Shown here piece after piece: positions 1-11,614 of a stretch of 28,559 nucleotides of DNA (position 1 is the stretch's first letter; the number at the start of each line of letters is the position of its first letter). A program made the translations under genes and the position numbers. This stretch comes from Nephromyces sp. MM_2019. Its lineage: Eukaryota > Apicomplexa > Aconoidasida > Nephromycida. The notes beneath the pieces are model-generated. The model saw nothing but the letters and a program-made list of their open reading frames with translations, did not search any database and was not told the DNA's origin. The DNA is taken from assembly GCA_015657535.1 (NCBI GenBank), contig JADHZB010001408.1, forward strand, positions 1 to 28,559, written 5' to 3'.

Positions 1-241
1 AAATATGTGTGTGTAGATTTATAAATATATATATATATATATACGTGTCAATCATATATATATACGTGTGAGTGTGTGTTGATATACATATATGTTCATC
101 ACATATATATACATGTGTGTGTGTTTAATATATATTTAATAACATATATATTTATGTATTTATATATGTATGTATATCACACATGTGTATGTTTTTATAT
201 AAATGTATATCACATATATGTGTGTGTGTGTAAAAACATAC
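1..241. repeat. TG/TA-rich low-complexity DNA in the kleisin intron
   Basis: Alternating runs of TATATA and TGTGTG with no convincing exon on either strand. It begins immediately 3' of the last visible kleisin exon (donor at 241-240 on the minus strand), so it is most likely intronic. Confidence 0.6.
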
Positions 242-2767
242 AAAAAATGAGGGTCAAGTGTTTTGTTATCCTCTATAAATGAAGTCATAAGAAATTTATT
301 GTCCGGCAATAATGTGGCGTCTTCCTTAAGGTTTATATCTTTACCAACTTTCTTACGAAGTGGTGAGTTTTCACTGTTGTTTATACCTAATTTTAATATG
401 AAAATGTGTGTGTGTGTGTATGTGCGTGATATAGATATGTCTATATAAATATGTGTGTGTGTACCGTATATATTTTACAGTACCATTAGAACGATTTTCT
501 TTCTGCCCAAGTGCTATATTAACCAAAGTCTGTGTGCATGGTAATTAGTGTGTTTATATATTAAACTTGAGGTGTTTATGTATGTGTGTGTTTATATGTG
601 GGCGTATAGATGTATATATATATATGTGAGTATGTATGGGTGTTTTTATATATTCAAATGTGTGTGTATATATATGTTTGTGTAAGTATAATAGCATATG
701 TTATATATACCTGTCTTGAAAGATCATACAGATTTTCAACACGATACCTAAAATAGAGCATTTAGATGTGTCATATTGATTATATAAATTGAGTGAACAC
801 ACACACATATATATATATTTTTTAACAAATTTTTTACCCATATAAACGAGAAGCACCCTCAATTAGAGTTGACATCTTATTATAATCAAATTTATGTGAA
901 CCAAATTCCTATAAAAATATAAATATAAAAATTATACATATATGTATGTGTAATAATTTTCAGTTATACACACATGTCTTAAGCATCTGATCGGTGTGTG
1001 GGTGTGAAGTGTTTCGTAAAATTTTACGTATATGTTATATATAGATATATATTTTTAATGTGTTAATATAAATTTTTAAAGATTTTACAAACATGCTTTA
1101 CACCTCTGATTGGTGTGTGAGTGTGTATATACTCTCAAATATATATTAAATACTTTTGTTGAATATATTATATTGTTTATTATTAATTACATTTTTTTCT
1201 TCTTCTAAACAATTTGCAAAATTACTGAGGCCATCAATCATAGTTGAATTGAAACAATTTTTACTCAGTTTCTATAAATAAAATTGTGTGTAAAATTGTG
1301 TGTGTGTGTATAATGATGTTTTAAATTGTAAGCTTGGGTGCATTTTTGTGTACAAGTTTGTTTAAAATTATGTTTAAAATTTTATGAAAAGTTTGTATAA
1401 ATTTTTGTGTACAGGGTTGTGTAAAATTGTGTGTGTAAGTTTATGTTTAAGTGTGTAAATATTCTTTAAAAGTTTGTGTAAAAATGTGTGTGAAAGTTTG
1501 TATAAAAGTGTGTGTGAAAGTGTGCAAGTTGTATATTATTTGAGTATAAATTATCTCACTAAACAAACAAAGTTGTGTTTGGTTTACACTGTAATTACAC
1601 ATTAAAATTTATATTAAAGTTATCGAAATTTTACAAAATTGTTTTATGTGCTTACCTGTGTATTTGCAAGACACTCATTAAGGGCTTCCTGCATTTCAAT
1701 AAGTAAACTGTTCCTATCCTGATTAGGCTATTTAAAATATAATGTGTTTGTGTATGTGTTTAAGGTAGGTGCATATATATATGTGTGTGTGTGTAGGGTG
1801 ACTGTGTGGGTGTAAGATGGGTGTTTAAGGTGAATCAATATGAGTGTGTAATTAGGATCTATATTTAGCATGGGGAAGATGTGTGTGTAATGTTTGTAGC
1901 ATGTATTGGTGGATAGTGTGAGTAGGTAAGAGATCATTCATACTACTAGAACAATTAGTGTTTATAAGTTGTTTGAGACTAAGTTTAGGATGTATAAGGG
2001 TGGTGTGTTTAAGGGTAATCTGTATGTGTGATATAACTAAAGGTACAGTATTTAATTATTGTAGGAGGGGTTGTTTTGATGTGTAAATTCACCTCTGAAG
2101 TTTTCGCTTTTCCCATTTCTCTGAGGACATTTTTTTTTATGTGATTATCGAACGATTCATTTCCAAAATTTCTCTGAGTAAGAGAGAGGTTTAAGGTAAG
2201 TTCAGGGTATTCGTGTATATGTTTGTGTGCAAGTGTGTTTATGCTTTGTATGTGTATATGTGCGTGTGTATAAATAGGCCTTCATGAGAATGTGTTTGCA
2301 ATATATGTTTGAGGTTCCTATTTATGTTGGGGTGTGTGCATGTGTGTATGTGTAAGAGCGCATGTGTGTGTTTGGGTGAGTGTATGTGTGTGTTTGTGTA
2401 AGTGTATGCGTGTTTGTGCATATAGGTGTATATATATGTGTGTGCTTACATGTGTATGTGTGAATGTCGCATCTATAGTGTGTGAGTATTATGTATGTGT
2501 GTTGTGTGTGTGTGATTAGTGTGTGAGTATTATGTATGTGTGTTGTGTGTGTGTGAGTAGTGTGTGGGTATTATGTATGTGTGTTGTGTGTGTGTGAGTA
2601 GTGTGTGAGTTGCATGTTTTATGTGTATAGTTTGTATTGTGCGTGTAAACATGTGTGTGTGTGTGATTGAAACAAAAATTTCGAGGATATATTACCATCA
2701 TACTATTAGGTCCTAAATTCTCTAAGGGCCTTGTAAGAGATGTAATGTCTCCTCTACTTCGAGACAT
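242..2767 (-). CDS. Kleisin-like protein, probably condensin II subunit H2 (5' part, truncated by window edge)
   Basis: Eight exons, joined in frame: 2767-2696, 2173-2093, 1727-1656, 1271-1191, 908-838, 747-711, 529-484, 386-242. They give 201 residues plus two bases, and the gene continues past the left edge. Each junction is a GT-AG pair with matching phase. The start is the ATG at 2767. Residues 109-141 (FDYNKMSTLIEGASRLYGYR followed by VENLYDLSRQTLV) resemble the kleisin N-terminal helices of NCAPH2, where the human protein has a LIQGSA..YS.KVEYLY segment. In the family this helical part contacts an SMC subunit, so the inferred role is mitotic chromosome compaction in the nucleus. The downstream stretch is charged and low in similarity. 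The gene model is well supported; the family name is less certain, and another kleisin (NCAPH, Rad21) is the main alternative. Introns are TG-rich on the plus strand, so CA-rich in the sense of the gene. Confidence 0.6.
1275..1530. repeat. Degenerate TG-rich repeat (GTGTAAAA-type units)
   Basis: Repeated short units such as GTGTGTAAAATT, TTTGTGTACA and GTGTGTGAAAG fill the kleisin intron between exons at 1656 and 1271. There is no fixed period. It looks like decayed dinucleotide repeat. Confidence 0.6.
2479..2604. repeat. 41-bp tandem repeat, about three copies
   Basis: The segment GAGTATTATGTATGTGTG recurs at 2484 and 2525, and as GGGTATTATG at 2566, giving an exact 41-bp period. Each copy ends in a (GT)n run followed by AGTAGT or ATTAGT. 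It lies in the first intron of the kleisin gene. Confidence 0.8.
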
Positions 2768-3062
2768 ATTGGCCGATTGTTTGTGAGAGAAATTATGTCT
2801 TAGCAGGGAAATAATATGTAAGTTATCATTGATTTAATAATTACTATTAATTTACACGTTTATCCATTTTCCTTTACAATTATGATGTGTTAAAAGATTA
2901 TTCTAAGTTTTAACTTTAATCTAGGGTCCTAGAAATTTTATTCATTATAAATTATTGTAATCAAGCAGGTCCAAGCAGTTGATAATTGGTTACTATTTCA
3001 GTGTTTGTGTGTGGTGTGTGTAGGGCACTAGTATTAATAGGGTGATGTGTAAATGTGTTTGA

Positions 3063-3065
3063 GTG

Positions 3066-3149
<84 letters not shown>

Positions 3150-3150
3150 T
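3063..3150. repeat. (GT)n microsatellite with a few TTGT interruptions
   Basis: Almost pure GT for nearly 90 bases, broken only by occasional extra T. The open frames across it encode only Val-Cys or Thr-His runs and are not genes. Confidence 0.9.
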
Positions 3151-3510
3151 GCATATGATTCTTGTATATGCAGGAGTAGTAGGAATCTATGTACATATAG
3201 ATATGAGTGAGTGGTGTGTGTTGTGGCGCTGTGTGTTGAGAGGTGTATAGTGTGTAATGAATTGGGGTAGTATGCTTTTGATTTTGTTTATAGGCATGGT
3301 CCTGTGTATATTTAATAGTTTAGGCTTATCGGTTATGGGTGTATGTTCCTGATATGTTTTTGCGTGTATGTGTTCTTGGCAGTGCGTGATTTTTTGTGTG
3401 GATTGCTTTAGCTTATGGACTTTTGGTGCGTGTGTGTTTTTGGAGCACGTTTAGCTGTGTATATCATGCCTAACACATGTGTGCAAAATTTTTGAGATAA
3501 TCGATCAACA

Positions 3511-3568
3511 ATGATAGTGTGTGTCTATATAAGCTAATCAATGATAGTGTGTGTCTATATAAGCTAAT
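3511..3568. repeat. 30-bp direct repeat with TATATAAG core
   Basis: Two adjacent copies begin ATGATAGTGTGTGTCTATAT at 3511 and 3541. The copies appear identical over 28 bases. A diverged third relative (GCTAATCAATAAAAGTGTGT then TTATATAAAA) starts at about 3806. All three lie upstream of both divergent genes. Confidence 0.75.
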
Positions 3569-4369
3569 AAATTTGTGCAGCATTTTAATTTTAACTTTTT
3601 GTTAGTGCTTAACTACTTGTTTTCAAATATTCATTGAGTGTAAATTATATAGTCTAAACTATTTAAAATCATAATATTTCTTATGATTTGTTTTTAGATA
3701 TTATTCTAAAGTTTACAGACACAATTTGCTTGACACAAAGCTTAAAATATTCTTTTACTCATTTATTAATAATATGAATGCAACTATTTATATACAGAAT
3801 AATATGCTAATCAATAAAAGTGTGTTTATATAAAATTTTGAGTAATAGTTTATACTACTCAAATAAAATATTGAAAACTATAGAAAGATTTTGATTCATA
3901 TTTACCTCGAATAATACTGTACATCTATAATTAATATACACAAAAAAAGTCAAAAACATAATTTTAACGTGTCAAATACTTCATCAACTCCATGATTACA
4001 CAAAAAAGCAAATATCAATTTAGCTTTCAAATTAATTACTATACCACTCAGGATTAACATACATAAAAACGGCAGAAGCAGTAATTTTATGAATGTCATA
4101 TTAGTAAAATGCGCCAATTTTTTTTTAAAGGCAGAAAAATTAGGCTATTAAATTCATTACACTTTCTATCTTTTTCACAACTATGATGAAATAATGAGAG
4201 AAATTACTTTATGCTTAAACTCATTATATTAGTTATGAATATACAACATTATACATGAATATTATTTTTTTTAATAACAAAAGCAGTTCAGTTGAATTTT
4301 TATTTGGCTCACTTTAAAAATTATTTTCAATCATCTGAAACATCACAACTAACTCATTATATCATCTCA

Positions 4370-7300
4370 ATGTTGTCTTCCAGGTGGAAATCCAAGATGG
4401 CTAATCAGGCCAAAGGTGTATTCATTTTCACAGTATTAGTAAGCTTAGCTGTTACTATAAACTATGCCGATCGCTCCATCATTTCAACAACTATCATATA
4501 TATGGCCGAAGAATTCAAATGGAATGAATCTACACAAGGCACGGTACTGACAGGATTCTTTATAGGGTAAGCTCAGTTAATAAGATTTTGTATACGGCAC
4601 GCAGGAGCTACTCCGGTGTTATATACCAACATGTAGTAGCTAGGCCATATCCACATCTCTTCATTCCTTTATACGTCTCCTCAACGAGAAAAAAATCCAA
4701 TAACCTTTAGATAGGACCTACAACCCAAGTATAACTTTCCAGTGCCATCTTAGAAAAAGATGTCTCGCGAGAAACCTCTAGACCATAATCCATTTCATGA
4801 ACCCACATTTATATACTCGCTCATCACGTCTTTTATTTAGTCATTACCAATAGAAAAATAGATATAGTAAAATCCAACTCCCCATCTTTTATTGATTTAT
4901 TCATTTGTTACAATAGATATGCTATAACCCAGTCCTTTGGAGGCTTCTTATCTGATCGCTTTGATTCCAAATTTATTATATCTTGTTCATTTACTATTTG
5001 GTGCTTCTTCACTATTCTCACACCCTTCACCGCTTCACATGATGGAATAGCCGGAATGATGATAATCCGTATTTTAGTAGGTCTAGCTGAGGTATGCACA
5101 TATTCATCTTCACAACTTGAATTTTATGATTCCTGTGTATTTTTAAGCTTTATAGCTATAAAAATTTCAAATTTTTTTTCTTATTATTGCATGTAAAGTG
5201 ATACTTGTAATCATATAATTCTATCATTTCCAACTTTCATACTAGGGTTTACTGTTCCCTGCAATCCATTCGACAATTTCACGATGTATTCCATATACCT
5301 ACCGGTCTACTGTAGTTAGTGTAATGACATCGGCAAGCTATTTCGGTGTAACTGCTGCTTTCTTTTCTGCGCCTTTCATAGCATCCTCATACGGTTGGAG
5401 AGATGTTTTCTACATCATCGGTGCTGCTGGTATCCCTTGGCTACCTTTATGGGCCTATTATGACGCGGACAATTTAACTTTTTTATACCGTCCCAAAATT
5501 TTCAACAACAAGCCTAAAAAAATTAATAACTCAAACATTAATGCAAAAGAAACCAATATCATTGGTGCTCCTACTATTGATTTACAGTCAATGGAATCAA
5601 ATAATGATAAAATACACAACGAGGCATCTTCAGCCCTTAATAACGAATTATCCTCTTTAAATAATACGGATCCACCTTTTACTGGAGGTTATAACAACGA
5701 AAATTCATATGATAACCTAAATACATCTGATAAACAAAGTTCTGATACTGTTGAATTCCCAGCTCAAAAACAATACGTATCACATAATAAAAACAGCATA
5801 AAGCCATTATTATATTCTCACCTCAATTTTTGGCAAGTTTTTAAGAAACTTATTGCCAGAACAGAGGTCTGGGCTATCCTTATAGGCCAATACGCTAATT
5901 CATTTGGAATCCTAGGTTTAGTGTCATGGCTACCAACCTTTATGAAACAGGTTATATCATTTACACTCTGATTAATGAAACACATACAACTATCTTGGGA
6001 TCTTTTATCTATTGTTTTGTTTAACGAATTTTTATTCAAATAGCTTCATTCTATTACTTCTCATCTATTAATATTTATATTTCTAATAAATTGTCTTATA
6101 CAGCAATATGATGTTACACCTGAGAAACTCTCCATCTACACATCTATTCCATATATTGGCCAAACCATCTTCGGCTTCGCTGCTGGTTTCATAGCTGATT
6201 ATTTCATATACAAAGGATATAGAGTCCTTTATGTTAGGAATTTTTTGCAGGTATGTTATTTTTTATAAATTTAATATTGACACTCATCAAGCAGTATTGA
6301 CTTGTACACTCCCCTTATTTCTCTTTACCTGTACTTTTTAACTTAATACATAACACAATCTTTATTTCGCTCGTATTTATATTTTTTATTCATTATAAAT
6401 ACAATTCTTAAATTGTAAACTCACACTCTCTTTTTGATTCACACATAATTACGCTATTTCATTTATCCCGTACTACAACTAGAATTGCTATTAGCAAATA
6501 TAAATTTTGAATATAATATATTTGCATACATGGCAATCCTGATGAAACATGTGAATGAAAATTTAATGTCCTACTAGGTGCATATATATATATATAAGAA
6601 TTGAAATCTATCAACTTCCTGATTGATGTGATTTTTATCTTTAATGAATAACATTTAAAGTTTTACACATGCAGCAGCATAGAATTTACATCCATATAAA
6701 AACCAATTTTTTAATCTTTGATTTTCAAGACTACAGCAATGATTTTCCCAGCTTTATTTCTGTTTTGCATGGTATTCTTTGATGTGGGTGAAGTTCTGGT
6801 AAGTGTTTTATACATTTTTATAAAATCTTATTTGACAAGATCAAACCCACTATATTCGCTTTAATATTTTATTATTGATTGAAATTCTTATTAAAGTCTT
6901 ACAATGAAATATTTGGTTCTCACTCCATACGATATCAAATAAAAAAGCGCTTACACATTGACAAAAAATAATAGCAAATTCCAGACACGATTGGATATTT
7001 TTCATATTATTTGATAGGCTGTGGTATTTCTTTTTATTGGTTGCTCTGCAAGTGCATTGAGCTGTGCCTCTATATCTGTTAATCAACTAGATATCTGTCC
7101 CGAATTCGCAGGTTATATCAAACTCTTAACTCGCAAGCTACATGCTTTGTTATGAGTTTATTCATTCTTAAAATATTTAATGTCAATAACTACATATGCT
7201 ACTAATTTTTATTTATGAAATCCTCTTTCCCATTTTTGGAGCCAGGAATAAGCAACTGGCTTATAAATAATTCACTTAAACGCCAATTTGTTTCTTCATA

Positions 7301-7699
7301 CTCTATCTATCCCATTACCTTGTAAAATATATACCTCTTTCAGGTTTCATTTTTGGCATGGGCTCTGCTAGCGGTGTGATTGCTGCAATTGTGGCTGTTC
7401 CTTTGCTTGGTTTTGTTATTCAATTAACTGATTCATGGCTTTACGTATTTTCCATCTTTTCCGTACACTATTTGATTGGAAATTTCTTCTGGCTATTGTA
7501 AGTCTTTATTCATTTAATATAAATCAATGCTAGTAACAATTCTACTTATTTTTGATACTAAAGAACAACTGCTGTCCAGATTACACATACTAGTGAATTA
7601 TACAAATGATAGACTTTTAATATTCCTATATGGTTTTAATTTTTCATAACTTATTTATTCTTCAGATGGGCTAGTGATAAACCTATGGTTCTATCCTAA
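4370..7699 (+). CDS. SLC17-type major facilitator (organic anion/phosphate transporter family)
   Basis: Complete gene with eight exons: 4370-4566, 4917-5091, 5246-5950, 6104-6250, 6730-6798, 7018-7111, 7344-7497, 7666-7699. All phases match and it encodes 524 residues. Family marks are visible: NYADRSIIS after TM1, a YAITQSFGGFLSDRFDSK segment at TM2 and loop 2-3, LFPAIHSTISRCIPYTYRST near TM4, and SVNQLDICPEFAG followed by a glycine-rich helix in the C-terminal half. These fit the SLC17/anion:cation symporter branch, which carries phosphate, glutamate, sialic acid or other anions across membranes. The substrate cannot be read here. Roughly residues 200-315, between the two six-helix halves, form a long Asn/Ser-rich hydrophilic loop. 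The ATG at 4370 is chosen as first in frame; a second one at 4397 would remove nine residues. Introns lack the TG repeats seen in neighbouring genes. Confidence 0.88.
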
Positions 7700-8636
7700 A
7701 AGTTAGTACCTATTTAAATAGTTTTTAACAAAATTTTCTAAAATGATCCAATTTAAATATAATATTAGTATAATTCTTAAAATTTTATTTCAGTTTCAAA
7801 TTAATCTTGAAATAGCTATCGTCTATCATATCAACAAATCAAACAAATTTGTACTTAATTTATTCTATAAAATACCTAACATTTTTTTTTTCCTTTCCAT
7901 TTTTTTTTAAAAATTACTATAAGTTTTTTCGCTGATATTTTATATTTTTGATTTTGTTGTGTAATAATACCTTCCGAGTAGAGCTTACGAAACTTTATTT
8001 AAGCGGTTGTTTTTAACGCTTACGCGTAAAAATGTTTTATTTAGCTTTAGTCTATTTTGCGTAAAGTATTTCACTCATTAGATTGTTTAATTGCAAATGT
8101 TCCAAAGAATTCATGTAAAGTTTTCTCGCATTATTTACTACAATCTTACTTCTATTATACAACAATACAACTCAAGCAGTTTATCTTGAAATAATAAATT
8201 CTTTTTGATAACCTTTATTTACATCAATTGAGCATAAGAAAAATAACGACAATTATTGTTCGAATTACCTAATTAGCTAAAGAAAATTAGTTAAAGTCAG
8301 GAATTTCTAGCACAACTATTACTTTTTTAGTGGATAAATTCTAAAACTGTTCAAATTTTAATCTTTTCATCTCCCTAAATAAATCAAATTTTCCGAAGGA
8401 AAAAAGTATTGAAAACATGAATTTGGTTGTTTTCATATTGATCGAGAACATAAGCTCGCTGGATAAATCGTTTAGAAGTATTCTAAATTGTTTAATAATA
8501 ATTTACAGTCAATCAAAGTTCATTGTACAGACAGATCAAGCTATGAAAAAAAAGTGGAGAATTGATCAAGTTCTTGGATTATTAAAATTGTTTTTCAAAT
8601 CTTATTATTTAATATCATCTATAAGTTGTAGGTGTC
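7700..8636. other. Convergent AT-rich spacer (3' flanks)
   Basis: About 940 bases between the transporter stop and the methyltransferase stop. It is plain AT-rich DNA with homopolymer runs and no TG repeats. A short plus-strand open frame at 8417-8650 has no recognisable similarity and overlaps the end of the methyltransferase gene, so I do not call it. The rest should be the two 3' UTRs. Confidence 0.5.
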
Positions 8637-10653
8637 CTATTGAGTATTAAGTGATTCACTCATCATCATATAATTTGATCCCAGCATTTGGTGTAAACTA
8701 ACTAATCGCTCTATGTCCTTAGATTTCTTACTCCTCCATTTTTGAGGTTCAGTTAGTGGGAGTAGGTATTCTGCGTCAGATTGATTACATAGTTCAGGTA
8801 GTTGTCTAACTGTTTTATTGAAGTGAGCACGTAATTCCTCGAAATTTTTGAATGATTCAGCGCTGCGAGATAAAAGGATTCCCAATGCATGGTCCTTCTT
8901 GTAAACGCAAACTTTATCCAAGCGTAGAAAGCGTGCAGATGTCTGGGAAAGGAATGTTGCTGAATGTATTGTCTTGAAGATCGTAAGTAGGTGGTCGTAT
9001 AGCTTGAATTCATTGCTATAGAAGCATGTATAAAAATCGTGTGCCAAGTGTTGGTTTGTCTTACGAATCCTCATTTCAAAGATTATTCTCGCATAATAGA
9101 AAGGTTCAATGGTATTTTTTTTGAAAGTTCTAAGTGTTAAAATGATTTAAACCTTCGTAGGAGGTGTTTAAACTTACTTTGGTTCTATAAATATAAGATA
9201 GCCTTGTGGTTGCTGGTATATATTGGGTGGTAGTAATGCATCAGAGAGTGAGTCAAACAGTTCGACTATGCTTGGAGATATTCTCAAATCTTCTTTCCAG
9301 GTGCTAAATTTTCCACTTTTATCTAGCCTGTAAAAAAAAATATTTTAATCCGCTTATGATAGCCCGTAGGTTTTGTTAGTTTAATTTAAGTTTGTTTTGA
9401 ATGAGATATCTCAATGAAGATTATGGAATATTGACATTATTAGGATTATGTTATGATTGTGTAGTTTTAATTAAATTATAGTCAAATCACCTTGACGTGA
9501 AATAGTCTAATGTGCTTTTTGCTAATACAATGTGTGCAGAGTTAGCAGCAAATGTGCAATCAGAACCGTTATCCGAGCGCTTTGAAAATAGTACCTTTGC
9601 CTTTAATTGTTTGGATATGTTTGGTTCGAAATAGTTCATACCTTTCACTTGAACAAACTCAGCACTTCCTACCTTGACCAGCTTTCTCAATATAAGACAT
9701 TGTTTGAGAGCTTCACGGCTAGCCACGGTTGATATCTCAGCACCGGTATAACGCCCAGCTGTTCGAAATTGTTTGTATAGTTCAGTTGCACAAGGAAAAA
9801 GTCCATGGCCAATCTCCAAGATCACTGAACTGGGGGAGAAATTATGTCTCCGATTTAGTAATTTCTTGAGAATTGAAACAGTTGTGGCTGTTCCAAAGCC
9901 AGTAAAAGCAGTATTTGCATCCTTGCCGAAACGGTAGTAACGGTCCCAAACTAAAACTTCCTCTTCAGTGGAGAAATCTGTTTGTGAGGAGTCCTGTCTA
10001 TATTTATTAGGCTCACGGTCCTCCAATGTCTCCTCAAGGTAGTCAGGTGAATATGTTGATGATGAGCTGCTGTTATCAGAGTCGAATTGGTTGAGGAGGA
10101 AGTGCTTGGGGTTCGCTATAAGTCTGACAGACTTTCTAGTAATTTCAGGAGGCTGGAATTTCAAGAAAATAACTCTAGAGTTAGTCACTTAGCAAAAATT
10201 TTGTATATTGAAGTTCACCTGAGTGTGCCTTTTTCGGGGTTTCTGTTTTGCGGGCAAAGTTAAGTTCTTAGTGTCCTCAAAGATACTTTCATAGTAGTCA
10301 AGTACATGCTGTAGTGTTGTGTTACCAGAAAAGTCCTTCTCTGGTAATTGGAACAGACTGTAGCAAGATAAGTCTCTGGCACGCAGGCGCTCCCCAGATA
10401 TGTGTCCTTCAGGTAAGAGTTCTCCAGACAAGTGTTCTCCAGATGAATGTGCTTCAGACACCTGCTGCCGAAATATATTTTCTCCTGACGCAGGTTCTCC
10501 GCACAAGTGTTGTAGCAAAAAACCTGAGTTCATGAAAAATAGACAAAAAAAAGTTAAGATCAGTAAATACCTGGAAACCCCAATTTATTTACCTTCCTTA
10601 GCACTTCCATATTCTCCTCTTGGAGTTATCAGAGAAACTTCTAACCCCTCCAT
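8637..10653 (-). CDS. Class I SAM-dependent methyltransferase with N-terminal pentad repeats
   Basis: Five exons (10653-10593, 10523-10219, 10152-9491, 9327-9178, 9129-8637), phases consistent, 556 residues. The start ATG at 10653 leads straight into the frame; the ATG at 10676 is out of frame and soon stops. Residues about 22-80 form a five-residue repeat (SGEHL, SGELL, PEGHI, SGERL). A Ser/Asp-rich linker follows. The catalytic fold starts near WDRYYRFG (191), with motif I VILEIGHGLFP (232-242), the acidic ribose-contacting position in TGAEIS (258-263), IVLAKSTLDYF (330-340) and the strand GYLIFIEP (385-392). This order recalls METTL13/EEF1A-KNMT-like enzymes, in which a K(S/G)TLD motif follows the core strand, but the substrate is unknown. 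The last 165 residues are helical and charged. It is divergently placed from IFT172 with a 960-base gap. Confidence 0.75.
10380..10523 (-). repeat. 15-bp coding repeat encoding SGExL pentads
   Basis: Within exon 2 of the methyltransferase, units close to TCTGGAGAACACTTG repeat in frame. From residue 22 to 77 every fifth residue is hydrophobic or small (F, L, A, I, V, S, L, L, I, L, L, L). The spacing matches pentapeptide-repeat proteins, but the usual small residue two places before the central Leu is often Glu here. Confidence 0.7.
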
Positions 10654-11614
10654 TGTGTCAGAGCTTTTTTTTCCATGAAATTCTTTATATACTTTGGTAA
10701 ACGTGAATCAAATTAGTAACAGCTACTCAAGTCTTTGCTGTGTAAAACTTAGTAGTGTTGTCACAATTCGTAATTTATAAAATAGATTCCTAAAATCATT
10801 TGAATATATTCCCTACAATTGCTTGTGGTAATCTAACCCTGAGTATTTTGTTCTACAAATTTCTAAGGGGAGGGTAAGCAAAGATATGGTTTTTTGAGCT
10901 TATAGCTGAATTTAAAACCAGTTTCATTTTTCATCACTTTTCTATTATTATAATGTTAATAACTTTATATATATGATTTAACTAGTTAATTATTACTATT
11001 CATCATTATAAAAAGTGCTTAAAGCACATTACCTTTCCAAAGCAAGCTTGGGAGATATTTTTAAATATTTGAATTATCATAAGTTTGGATCCAGTTAATT
11101 CAAATTCCTAAGAATTTCTAATAATATTCATTTTTTAAGTTAGGTTCTTTTAGGTATCTGACACATGAACCTAATATCTTCACAATCATCAAACCTTGAA
11201 TCAACCAGAATCTAGTATCACTGATATTTTCATGAGTTGTGACACAGCTATCTAGCTCATAAATCAAATGATTTAAATTTTGTTCGAGTTTTGAAGTTGA
11301 TAATTTAATTTATTGTGTTATAAAAACACTTGAGACGATTCACACTTTTTGAATTTAAAAATCCTCATATTAATTTATTTAGAATATATTAATTTAAATT
11401 ATATAAAATTTTTAGGACAGCTGCAAAATTGTATTTGCTAATATGATGCCATGAAGATCAAAAAATTATTATAAAACTCTTTATGACAATACGTATTAGT
11501 TCAGCTATCTTATAAAAGAGATCTATTGAGAATAAATAGAAAAATAACATCGATATCTTGGTGATATACCTAAATTTTATTTATTATGGAAATGCTAAGT
11601 TTTAGTATTCAAAA
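10654..11614. promoter_or_regulatory. Divergent intergenic region between methyltransferase and IFT172
   Basis: About 960 bases of AT-rich DNA between two start codons on opposite strands. It must hold both 5' flanks. I recognise no conserved motif, no dinucleotide repeat and no convincing exon. Confidence 0.45.

Larger units (their letters stand above)
2768..4369. promoter_or_regulatory. Divergent intergenic region between the kleisin and transporter genes
   Basis: About 1.6 kb separates the two start codons, so both 5' flanks and promoters should lie here. The left part is TG-rich and includes a (GT)n run at 3063-3150. From about 3,570 the DNA becomes plain AT-rich. A 30-bp element with a TATATAAG core is tandemly duplicated at 3511-3568, and a diverged relative lies at about 3806-3835. 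I see no convincing exon. Promoter function is inferred from position only. Confidence 0.45.

Noticed and set aside
263..448. Plus-strand 61-codon frame
   Set aside because: The minus strand here has a kleisin exon with matching splice sites and phase (386-242).
2993..3250. Open frames on both strands over the GT run at 3063-3150
   Set aside because: Products are only Thr-His or Val-Cys runs from a microsatellite.
8417..8650. 77-codon plus-strand open frame
   Set aside because: No family resemblance, AT-biased composition, and it overlaps the 3' end of the methyltransferase on the other strand.
8753..9013. 86-codon minus-strand open frame
   Set aside because: Alternate frame inside the last exon of the methyltransferase, whose own frame joins in phase to the preceding exon.
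10314..10678. Plus-strand Cys-Ser-Pro repeat frames
   Set aside because: Opposite-strand shadow of the 15-bp repeat in the methyltransferase exon.
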